Shown here: positions 30,233 to 37,381 of the stretch, one piece after another
Layout: each line of letters opens with the position of its first letter
Numbering within the stretch: position 1 is the first letter of the stretch
From: an uncultured Actinomycetes bacterium
Lineage (GTDB): Bacteria; Actinomycetota; Actinomycetes; Nanopelagicales; Nanopelagicaceae
Direction of reading: 5' to 3'
NCBI GenBank assembly: GCA_903921405.1
Contig: CAIXPV010000167.1
Coordinates: 1 to 37,381 of the forward strand
DNA length: 37,381 nucleotides
Program-made: the position numbers and the translations under genes
Notes under the pieces: generated by a model
Seen by the model: the letters and a program-made list of their open reading frames with translations, nothing else
Database searches by the model: none
What the model was told of the DNA's origin: nothing

Positions 30233-30922
30233 TTGAATATCATCACATGGCTTTTTGAGGCAACACTACATTTTGGTTCAAAATCAATTGCAGTACGAGA
30301 AGTGATCGGTGGCAGTCTCGGTTTAACAAGTGCCATTCTGGGTGCGCGCAGGCATATGTGGGCTTGGCCAGTAGGAATTCTTGGCGATGGCCTTCTTTTC
30401 ACGGTCTTTCTAGGTGCAGTCTTTGCCTACGGTGATCAACCATCTGCAAACTTTTATGGTCAAGCAAGTCGTAACCTCTTACTTATTATCGTTAGCGCCT
30501 ACGGTTGGATTCGTTGGTCTGCACATAAGAAGGCAAACGTGGGAAGTAAATCTCCAGTGGATCCTCGATGGACAACTGCTAAAGAGCGACTGATTCTCGT
30601 ACCCGTTATTGCGATCTTTTTTCTTTCCTCCATGCAAATATTTAAAGCTTTGGGCGAATCTGGAAGCTGGTTGCTTGTTGATACGTGGATCTTTACAGGA
30701 ACCGCGCTAGCAACGTATGGAATGAGTCGGGGCTATGTTGAGTTTTGGTTGGTCTGGATCGCAGTAGATCTGGTCGGCGTTCCTTTTGCTTTCAAAAATG
30801 GCTACTACCCAACAGGTACGCTCTACGCCATCTACTTACCATTCGTTGTATGGGGTTTTATCTCATGGTTAAGGATCTCTCGTAATCAGGAAAATGGTCT
30901 GCCTCAAGGGGTGAGAGCCTAG
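30233..30922 (+). CDS. ribM: PnuC/RibM-family transporter, probable riboflavin importer
   Basis: 'LNIITWLFEATLHFGSKSIAVREVIGGSLGLTSAILGARRHMWAWPVGILGDGLLFTVFLGA' PnuC-like with several TM helices. TTG start at 30233 preceded by GGGAGG; the listed start 30161 lies inside the riboswitch leader. Confidence 0.9.
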   Translation: MNIITWLFEATLHFGSKSIAVREVIGGSLGLTSAILGARRHMWAWPVGILGDGLLFTVFLGAVFAYGDQPSANFYGQASRNLLLIIVSAYGWIRWSAHKKANVGSKSPVDPRWTTAKERLILVPVIAIFFLSSMQIFKALGESGSWLLVDTWIFTGTALATYGMSRGYVEFWLVWIAVDLVGVPFAFKNGYYPTGTLYAIYLPFVVWGFISWLRISRNQENGLPQGVRA

Positions 30923-30928
30923 TAAACT
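30923..30928 (+). promoter_or_regulatory. Putative -10 element (TAAACT), 6 nt before hisE ATG
   Basis: TAAACT-ggtcta-ATG. Confidence 0.5.
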
Positions 30929-30934
30929 GGTCTA

Positions 30935-31198
30935 ATGAAATCCTTTGACTCACTGTGGATCGAACTGGCAGAGAAAGCACAAACGCGACCTGAAGGCTCT
31001 GGAACGGTAGCAGCTTTAGATGCCGGAATTCACTCGATTGGGAAAAAGATTCTTGAAGAGGCCGGGGAGGTTTGGCTTGCCGCCGAACATGAATCCGACG
31101 CAGCGTTATCGGAGGAGATAAGTCAGTTGATTTATCATCTTCAAACTTTGATGCTTGCACGTGGTTTAACTCCCAACGATATCTATAAGTTTCTTTAG
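30935..31198 (+). CDS. hisE: Phosphoribosyl-ATP pyrophosphatase
   Basis: '[50 protein letters not shown]'. Confidence 0.96.
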   Translation: MKSFDSLWIELAEKAQTRPEGSGTVAALDAGIHSIGKKILEEAGEVWLAAEHESDAALSEEISQLIYHLQTLMLARGLTPNDIYKFL

Positions 31199-31210
31199 AA
31201 AGCAGGAGAC

Positions 31211-32056
31211 ATGTTGCGCATTGCAGTTCCTAATAAGGGATCTTTAGCAGAAGACTCAATTTCGATTCTCAAAGAAGCTGGATACAAGCAACGCACGGAT
31301 TCGCGCGATCTGGTGTTGGTAGATACCGATAACTCAGTGGAGTTCTATTACTTGCGTCCACGAGATATTGCAATCTATGTTGGAACTGGCGAACTTGAAG
31401 CAGGTATCACTGGACGAGATTTACTTATAGATTCAGGCGCTAAAGCTACCGAGTTGATGAACCTTAATTTTGGGGGCTCTACTTTTCGCTTTGCTGCACC
31501 ATCTGATCGCACATGGAATCTCTCGGATATTGCTGGCAAGCGAGTGGCGACGGCTTATCCAGGCCTAGTGGCTTCGCACTTAGCATCTCTTGGAATCACT
31601 GCAGATGTAGTCAGGCTCGATGGAGCTGTAGAAAGCAGTGTCAGACTCGGTGTTGCCGATCTAATCGCAGACGTAGTGAGCACTGGTAATACCCTTCGCC
31701 AAGCAGGCTTAGCTGTTTTTGCAGATCCAATTTTGACTAGTGAAGCCATAGTTATCTCGCGTAACGGTGCAAAGATACCTGCTGAGCTTGAGATTCTGAT
31801 TCGTCGATTGCAAGGAGTTGTTACCGCCAGACAGTATGTACTTCTCGATTACGATATTCCTACAGTGAGTGTTGAAATCGCTTGTGCAATCACTCCAGGT
31901 TTAGAGTCACCAACTATCTCTCCACTGCAGCGCCCTGATTGGGTAGCGGTGCGTGCCATGGTGTTGCGTAAAGATACAAATAGAGTCATGGATGAATTGT
32001 GGGCAGTTGGTGCGCGTGGAATTCTAGTTACTGATATTCACGCCTGCCGGCTTTAA
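31211..32056 (+). CDS. hisG: ATP phosphoribosyltransferase (long form)
   Basis: 'LRIAVPNKGSLAEDSISILKEAGY', 'GITGRDLLIDSGAK', 'DLIADVVSTGNTLRQAGL', C-terminal regulatory domain; AGGAG ribosome-binding site. Confidence 0.98.
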   Translation: MLRIAVPNKGSLAEDSISILKEAGYKQRTDSRDLVLVDTDNSVEFYYLRPRDIAIYVGTGELEAGITGRDLLIDSGAKATELMNLNFGGSTFRFAAPSDRTWNLSDIAGKRVATAYPGLVASHLASLGITADVVRLDGAVESSVRLGVADLIADVVSTGNTLRQAGLAVFADPILTSEAIVISRNGAKIPAELEILIRRLQGVVTARQYVLLDYDIPTVSVEIACAITPGLESPTISPLQRPDWVAVRAMVLRKDTNRVMDELWAVGARGILVTDIHACRL

Positions 32057-33261
32057 TCTTCTATAACTTCGCGGGGAATTCCTAGTAGATAGAGAACTGA
32101 CTCAAGATTGCAATCGCTGAGTGAACTATCGGCAGCAGCTTTAAGGGCAGGTTTTGCATTAAAAGCTATACCGAGGCCAGCTGCCGCAATCATGTCGAGG
32201 TCATTTGCACCATCACCAATTGCAACAGTCTGTTCCATAGTCAACGATTCAAGTCCAGCGAACTCTCGAAGTGCATCTGCCTTTGCCGCTCTATCAATGA
32301 TTGGTCCGATTACCTGTCCAGTCAACACCCCATCTACAATCTCTAACGTGTTGGCTTTATAATGTTTAATTTCTAAATCCGCTAGTAATGGCGCAATTAC
32401 GTTGATGAAACCACCAGATACAACTGAAACACTGTGACCGAGTCTGTGCAGAGTGTGAACAAGAGTCTTTGCACCAGGTGTCAATGAGATCTCACTTTGG
32501 ACATCTGTTATTGCAGACTCGGATAAACCCTTAAGGAGTAACACTCTGGCTTTGAGCGATTGCGAAAAATCTAAATCTCCACGCATGGCAGAGTCAGTAA
32601 TCTCTTTTACTTGATCGCCAACACCGGCTTTTATTGCTAGCAAGTCAATAACTTCTTGTTGAATCAAGGTTGAATCAACGTCGAGCTGAACTAGCTTTCG
32701 AGAATAATGCACCAAGCCGCCTGGCTGTACAGCAATATCTATACTCTGCTCGGCCGATATAGAGGCAAGGGCGCTTGTGAGAGCGCTGTGATTAACATCT
32801 GAAACCACCATCTCAATCGCAGTAAGGGGGTCAGAGGCTGTCCGCGAGATCTTTTCTATATTACCGCCCAGATTATTTATCGATTCACAGATCAAGGCAA
32901 TATCGTGCGGCAGCATTTTAGAACTTATAGCGATGACACGGACTAAACCTTTTTTTGCAGCAATCGTGTCAGCAGTCGATGGTGAAAAAAGTGTTGCAAT
33001 ATCAACCCCTAACCCTTCAGCACAGGCCAGGAGATCGGCTTCGATTGCTTTCTCGTGTGCTGGATTCAGAGTAATAAGCACGGTGAGTATCAGACGACTG
33101 CTAATAACTACCTGCTCTATATCTAATACGGTGATCGAAAAAGGAGCTAACGCTAGAAATAAGGCCTGGCTAATACCGGGTTTATCCACGCCGCTAAGCA
33201 GGATTAATCCAGTGAACTGTTCTTTAGGAGTCATAAGACTGGGGAGTTTATCGCGAATCAC
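32053..33261 (-). CDS. serB: Phosphoserine phosphatase SerB with N-terminal ACT domains (SerB2-like)
   Basis: HAD motif 'LVQLDVDSTLIQQEVIDLLA', 'VSVVSGGFINVIAPLL', 'VAIGDGANDLDMIAAAGLGIAFNAKP'; ~190 aa N-terminal ACT-like region. GTG start at 33261 or ATG 33234. Confidence 0.95.
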   Translation of the reverse strand: MIRDKLPSLMTPKEQFTGLILLSGVDKPGISQALFLALAPFSITVLDIEQVVISSRLILTVLITLNPAHEKAIEADLLACAEGLGVDIATLFSPSTADTIAAKKGLVRVIAISSKMLPHDIALICESINNLGGNIEKISRTASDPLTAIEMVVSDVNHSALTSALASISAEQSIDIAVQPGGLVHYSRKLVQLDVDSTLIQQEVIDLLAIKAGVGDQVKEITDSAMRGDLDFSQSLKARVLLLKGLSESAITDVQSEISLTPGAKTLVHTLHRLGHSVSVVSGGFINVIAPLLADLEIKHYKANTLEIVDGVLTGQVIGPIIDRAAKADALREFAGLESLTMEQTVAIGDGANDLDMIAAAGLGIAFNAKPALKAAADSSLSDCNLESVLYLLGIPREVIED

Positions 33262-33320
33262 TGGGCATATTTAGGCAAAATCGCCTCACGCAAAGCAACT
33301 ACCCAGTATCTTCATGCCCT

Positions 33321-34112
33321 ATGACGAGTACATCTGTGTTGAACATCAGCGATGTCACTGTCTCGCGGGGTGGCAAGACGATCCTAGGACCTTTGAGTTT
33401 TGTGATTATGCCGGGGGAGCGATGGGTAATTCTTGGTCCAAATGGCGCCGGCAAATCGACCTTGCTACAGGTGTTAGGGACAAAGATATTCCCAGCTACA
33501 GGCACCGTCACCGTCTTAGGCAAACAGATGGGACGCGTAGATCTTTTTGAGCTACGTACACGTATCGGCACATGCGGTGCTCTTACTAATGAAGAGATTC
33601 CCTACTACGAAAAAGTTCGAGATGTAGTTCTAACTGCAGCCTATGCAATTTCAGGACGATGGAATGAAGTATATGATTTATGGGATGAGTCACGTGCCAT
33701 GGCCTTGCTCACGACCTTCGGCGTTCGTGAGTTAGGAGATCGTTACTACGGAACTCTCAGTGAGGGCGAACGCAAACGAGTTCAGATTGCACGGGCGCTG
33801 ATGACTGACCCGGAGTTGCTTTTGTTGGATGAGCCTGCAGGAGGATTAGATGTCGGTGGTCGCGAAGACCTTCTTCGACGATTTGCCGAATTCTCACATG
33901 ACCCACTGTCCCCAGCGACAATTTTAGTCACACACCATATTGAAGAGATCCCAGTTGGTACAACACATGCACTGTTGATCAAAGATGGCTTAGTGGCCGT
34001 CTCCGGACCAGTCTCAGCAGTTATTACATCCGAACACGTATCTGCCGTTTTTGAAACATCCATCGAGGTTTCATTTGAATCGGGTCGATTCTTTGCGCGT
34101 GCAACGTTGTAG
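33321..34112 (+). CDS. ABC transporter ATP-binding protein (no permease nearby)
   Basis: Walker A 'GPNGAGKSTLL', signature 'LSEGERKRVQIARAL', Walker B 'LLLLDEPAGGLD', H-loop 'LVTHHIEEI'. Confidence 0.95.
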   Translation: MTSTSVLNISDVTVSRGGKTILGPLSFVIMPGERWVILGPNGAGKSTLLQVLGTKIFPATGTVTVLGKQMGRVDLFELRTRIGTCGALTNEEIPYYEKVRDVVLTAAYAISGRWNEVYDLWDESRAMALLTTFGVRELGDRYYGTLSEGERKRVQIARALMTDPELLLLDEPAGGLDVGGREDLLRRFAEFSHDPLSPATILVTHHIEEIPVGTTHALLIKDGLVAVSGPVSAVITSEHVSAVFETSIEVSFESGRFFARATL

Positions 34113-34116
34113 TTAA

Positions 34117-34752
34117 ATGTCATTGTTTCAACAAATGCATCCGCAGTGGCAGGTTGCACTAGATCACCTTAGGACCGATATCGATTCCATTGATTCAATG
34201 ATCGATCACAACAAAGTCACGCCAGAGTATTCCAATATCATGCGAGTCTTTTCTCAACCGATTAGTCGAGTTAAAGTAGTAATAATCGGTCAGGATCCAT
34301 ACCCAGGAATTGGGCAAGCTCAAGGTCTGGCTTTTTCAGTTAACTCTAGTGTGCTGCCGGCATCGCTGCGAAATATCTTCAAGGAACTCAGCGATGATTT
34401 ACAAACCCCGATACGCACACATGGAGATTTATCTGACTGGCACGATCAGGGAGTATTTCTACTTAATCGCATATTAACGACAAATCCTGGTTCATCTCTT
34501 GCGCACCAGAGCTTGGGGTGGCAGAAGATAACAAATGAAGCGGCACAAATCTTAGGTCAACTCAACGTTGTAGGTATCTTCTGGGGTAAAACGGCGCAAG
34601 AGTTAAAACACTACTTTGATCCCAGTTTAATTATTCAATCAGTACACCCAAGTCCACTCTCTGCCTATCGAGGATTCTTTGGCTCTAAACCCTTTTCGCG
34701 AACTAACTCGCTACTGATATCTAAGGGTGAAACTCAAATTATTTGGACATAG
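34117..34752 (+). CDS. ung: Uracil-DNA glycosylase family 1
   Basis: 'VVIIGQDPYPGIGQAQGLAFSV', 'LLNRILTTNPGSSLAHQSLGW', 'HPSPLSAYRGFFGSKPFSRTN'. Confidence 0.97.
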   Translation: MSLFQQMHPQWQVALDHLRTDIDSIDSMIDHNKVTPEYSNIMRVFSQPISRVKVVIIGQDPYPGIGQAQGLAFSVNSSVLPASLRNIFKELSDDLQTPIRTHGDLSDWHDQGVFLLNRILTTNPGSSLAHQSLGWQKITNEAAQILGQLNVVGIFWGKTAQELKHYFDPSLIIQSVHPSPLSAYRGFFGSKPFSRTNSLLISKGETQIIWT

Positions 34753-34754
34753 TC

Positions 34755-34784
34755 ATGGCCCCGCATAAACATATGCAGGGCCAT
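34755..34784. terminator. Bidirectional stem-loop between convergent ung and NCS2 permease
   Basis: ATGGCCC-c-GCATA-AACA-TATGC-a-GGGCCAT: 12 bp with one mismatch and a 4-nt loop; no strong U-tract. Confidence 0.7.
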
Positions 34785-34799
34785 AACTATTGTAAGGAG

Positions 34800-36236
34800 T
34801 TAACCTATCCAGGCGTTAATTGGAGAAGATAGGAAATAGATCATAAATAATCCAGAAACAAGTAGAAGCAAAGGATGAATATCCTTGCGACGACCTTGTA
34901 CTAAACGAATTACAACGTGCGAAACAAATCCAGCACCAATACCCACTGAAATATTGTAGGTAAATGGCATCAGAATAATCGTTAAGAATGATGGAATTGC
35001 GATTCCGTAATCATCCCAATCAATATTCTTGATTTGTGTCATCATTAAGAAGCCTACAATCACCAACGCTGGAGTCGCTGCCTCATACGGAATAACTGCC
35101 ACAAGTGGAGCTAGGAAAGTAGTCAGTAAGAAGAGAACTCCGGTTACCACTGATGCAAGACCAGTGCGTGCTCCTTCTCCAACTCCTGCCGCTGATTCAA
35201 TGTAACTGGTATTAGATGAGATGCTTCCAGCGCCACCAGCAACGGCTGCTAATGAGTCAACTAAAAGGATGCGATCATTGTTTGGAATATCGCCATTCTT
35301 ATCAATTAAGCCAGCTTCATGACCGATGGCAGTAACTGTGCCAACAGTGTCAAAGAAGTCAGACAACATGAGAGTAAAGATAAAGAGAATTCCGGAAATC
35401 AACGAGATTCGATCAAATGAACCTAGGAGGTTGAATTGACCAAATAGACCAAAGTCAGGCTTGCCAACGATGTCGGATGGAATAGCTGGAACGTTTAGTC
35501 CCCAACCCTTCGCATTAACCGCACCTGTTGCACCATTAAAGTTCGGTCCGATTTTAAAGGCAGATTCAACGGCAATTGCGGCAACAGTTGCTGCAGCGAT
35601 TCCAATAAGAAGTGCGCCCTTGATCTTTTTTACCATCAAGGCGATTGTCAAGAAAAGACCAAATGCGAAGATGATAATTGGCCACCCAACTAATGTTCCG
35701 TTATCACCAAGGGTGACAGGAACGGGACCTGAACCGGTTTTACGTACGAAGCCGGCATCAACCAGACCAATGAGTGCGATAAATAGACCGATTCCAACTG
35801 AGATAGCAATCTTAAGTTGTGCTGGTACTGCCTTAAATACGGCAGTTCTAAATCCAGTTAAAACGAGGATGGTAATAATAAGACCTTCAATTACCACTAG
35901 ACCCATTGCATCTGCCCAAGACATCTTCGATGCGATTCCTACTGCAACGAAAGTATTGAGGCCAAGTCCTGTGGCAAGGGCTAATGGATAGTTACCAACT
36001 ACTCCCATAAGGATCGTCAGTATTCCTGCCATCAGCGCCGTCATGGCTGCAACTGCTGCCAAGTTTGGTGCATCTCCGCCGCCAAGGAACTTTCCATCGC
36101 CATCTTTTGCAAGGCCGATGATCAACGGATTAAGAGCCACGATGTATGCCATTGTGAAAAATGTGACGAAACCGCCACGAACTTCACGAGCTACGGTTGA
36201 CCCACGTTCTGTGATTTTAAAATATGAATCGAGCAT
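34800..36236 (-). CDS. NCS2 family (AzgA-like) purine/hypoxanthine permease
   Basis: 'LDSYFKITERGSTVAREVRGGFVTFFTMAYIVALNPLI', 'FDTVGTVTAIGHEAGLID', 'SSNTSYIESAAGVGEGARTGLASVVTG'. Start reset to ATG 36236 with AAGGGA upstream. Confidence 0.95.
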   Translation of the reverse strand: MLDSYFKITERGSTVAREVRGGFVTFFTMAYIVALNPLIIGLAKDGDGKFLGGGDAPNLAAVAAMTALMAGILTILMGVVGNYPLALATGLGLNTFVAVGIASKMSWADAMGLVVIEGLIITILVLTGFRTAVFKAVPAQLKIAISVGIGLFIALIGLVDAGFVRKTGSGPVPVTLGDNGTLVGWPIIIFAFGLFLTIALMVKKIKGALLIGIAAATVAAIAVESAFKIGPNFNGATGAVNAKGWGLNVPAIPSDIVGKPDFGLFGQFNLLGSFDRISLISGILFIFTLMLSDFFDTVGTVTAIGHEAGLIDKNGDIPNNDRILLVDSLAAVAGGAGSISSNTSYIESAAGVGEGARTGLASVVTGVLFLLTTFLAPLVAVIPYEAATPALVIVGFLMMTQIKNIDWDDYGIAIPSFLTIILMPFTYNISVGIGAGFVSHVVIRLVQGRRKDIHPLLLLVSGLFMIYFLSSPINAWIG

Positions 36237-36336
36237 GGATGATCCCTTTCTGTTTTGGTATCGGGGGTGTTTACGACCCCGTGTACGAACATTCGGCATG
36301 TACAAAGCCGAGGGAAGATAAGTAGGAGGTTATCGG

Positions 36337-37005
36337 CTACTTAGCGGTATACCGAGACACCACACCTAGAGCGACGGCGATAGATTGCCCGATCAATCCA
36401 GCGAAAAGCAAGGTTCCAAGGCCTACATTTCCTCCTAAGAGGGCTCCTAATACGACAACGCTGCTCTCAATGGCAAATCTCACTCGGCCAACCCGAACCC
36501 CTGTGCGACGGTGAAGTGCGGTCATGAGGCCATCTCTGGGTCCTGGTCCGAGTCCACAGGTGATGTACAAACTGGTGGCAATGCCCACGGCACCTACTCC
36601 AACTAGAGAGTAGATGATCCCTACAAAGTAGTTGTGCTGTAGTGGAATCACCGAGACACCGATTTGAATTGCAACGGCAATAACAAGAATATTTGAAATT
36701 GTTCCAAAGCCAGGTTTTTCTCGCAGTGGAATCCATGCCAACAAGACAACGGTACTCAAAATTAAAGTCGACCACCCCATGGTTATGTCTGCGCGACGTG
36801 CTACTCCCTGAGCTAAAACCGACCATGGGGCATTTCCAATATTTCCTTGAATCAGCAATGAATCACCTATGCCAAAGATAAAGAGTCCGCCGAAAAGAAT
36901 CATTACTCGATTCAGTGAAAGATCCCAACGGCCATTGGCTGTCCAGGGTGTCTTAGGAACGCTCTTGTGGGGTCGGAAGAACTCCATGATCGAATTGGTA
37001 GACAT
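36337..37005 (-). CDS. YczE/YitT-like integral membrane protein
   Basis: 'GDSLLIQGNIGNAPWSVLAQGVARRADITMGWSTLILS', 'LYITCGLGPGPRDGLMTALHRRTGVRVGRVRFAIE'. Confidence 0.87.
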   Translation of the reverse strand: MSTNSIMEFFRPHKSVPKTPWTANGRWDLSLNRVMILFGGLFIFGIGDSLLIQGNIGNAPWSVLAQGVARRADITMGWSTLILSTVVLLAWIPLREKPGFGTISNILVIAVAIQIGVSVIPLQHNYFVGIIYSLVGVGAVGIATSLYITCGLGPGPRDGLMTALHRRTGVRVGRVRFAIESSVVVLGALLGGNVGLGTLLFAGLIGQSIAVALGVVSRYTAK

Positions 37006-37011
37006 CAGGGG

Positions 37012-37017
37012 AGTCTA
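37012..37017 (-). promoter_or_regulatory. Putative -10 element (TAGACT), 6 nt before the YczE-like ATG
   Basis: Reverse complement TAGACT-CCCCTG-ATG. Confidence 0.5.
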
Positions 37018-37032
37018 ACCCACTTCATGATG

Positions 37033-37061
37033 TTGCGCCGATAATCAAATCTGCGTAGCCT
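37033..37061 (+). promoter_or_regulatory. Putative promoter of the DUF554 gene (TTGCGC-N17-TAGCCT), 6 nt before ATG
   Basis: -35-like TTGCGC 37033-37038, 17-nt spacer, -10-like TAGCCT 37056-37061, gcaaca, ATG 37068. Confidence 0.6.
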
Positions 37062-37067
37062 GCAACA

Positions 37068-37381
37068 ATGTTTCCGGGAATTGGCACTGTAATTAATGTT
37101 GTAACGATCATCGCTGGAGCATCAATCGGTGTTTTAGTTGGCAATCGCATGTCGATCAAGACGCGCATATTGCTCACCGACGTTTTAGGACTTGTAACAC
37201 TTCTAGGAGCAGCATCTGCTCTCATGGCCATGTGGTCGTCGAGATTTAACTTAGCTTTTCCCAAAGGCTGGCCGCTGCTTGTTGTTCTTGGTTCACTTCT
37301 CATTGGAGGTCTAGCCGGATCTGCTTTGCAGTTAGAGGATAAGTTGGACACGTTGGGGGAGACTCTTCGCCGGCGTTTTAA
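37068..37381 (+). CDS. DUF554 (YqgA-like) membrane protein, N-terminal part, truncated by window end
   Basis: Open frame to window end: 'MFPGIGTVINVVTIIAGASIGVLVGNRMSIKTRILLTDVLGLVTLLGAASALMAMW...PLLVVLGSLLIGGLAGSALQLEDKLDTLGETLRRRF'. Not in the supplied ORF list, presumably because it has no stop. Confidence 0.88.
   Translation, partial: MFPGIGTVINVVTIIAGASIGVLVGNRMSIKTRILLTDVLGLVTLLGAASALMAMWSSRFNLAFPKGWPLLVVLGSLLIGGLAGSALQLEDKLDTLGETLRRRF

Noticed and set aside
37025-37351. 108-aa minus-strand ORF in the supplied track
   Set aside because: Antisense to a clear DUF554 reading frame on the plus strand; its translation has no family-like features.
1-37381. tRNA/rRNA genes, CRISPR arrays, insertion sequences, prophage or defence genes
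   Set aside because: Looked for but not seen; coding density by housekeeping genes is nearly complete and no repeats or transposase-like ORFs were found.

Overview
This is a dense 37.4 kb chromosomal segment from a small-genome actinobacterium. Gene order, mIHF, BldD and RibM suggest a streamlined lineage such as the freshwater acI/Nanopelagicales group, but that assignment is inference. I see no mobile elements, CRISPR arrays, tRNAs or rRNAs. Left to right it carries: partial aspS, a DUF948 gene, alaS, ruvX, mltG, aroE, a short prepilin peptidase, aroC-K-B-Q, efp, nusB; bldD on the minus strand; a pyrimidine operon (pyrR-B-C-carA-carB-pyrK-pyrD-pyrF); an mIHF-guanylate kinase single ORF, rpoZ, coaBC, metK, priA, def, fmt, rsmB, rpe; an FMN riboswitch with ribM; hisE, hisG; serB (minus); an ABC ATPase, ung; an NCS2 purine permease and a YczE-like membrane protein (both minus); and the start of a DUF554 gene (+) that is missing from the supplied ORF track. 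Most of this is conserved actinobacterial housekeeping synteny and I did not find a clear new multi-gene system. The points most worth a second look are: (1) the continuous mIHF-Gmk ORF; (2) apparent collapse of the riboflavin biosynthesis block to a riboswitch-controlled transporter alone; (3) nine gene starts with a TAnnnT-N6-(A/G)TG arrangement, suggesting widespread leaderless transcription; (4) a BldD homologue that keeps the c-di-GMP-binding signature.
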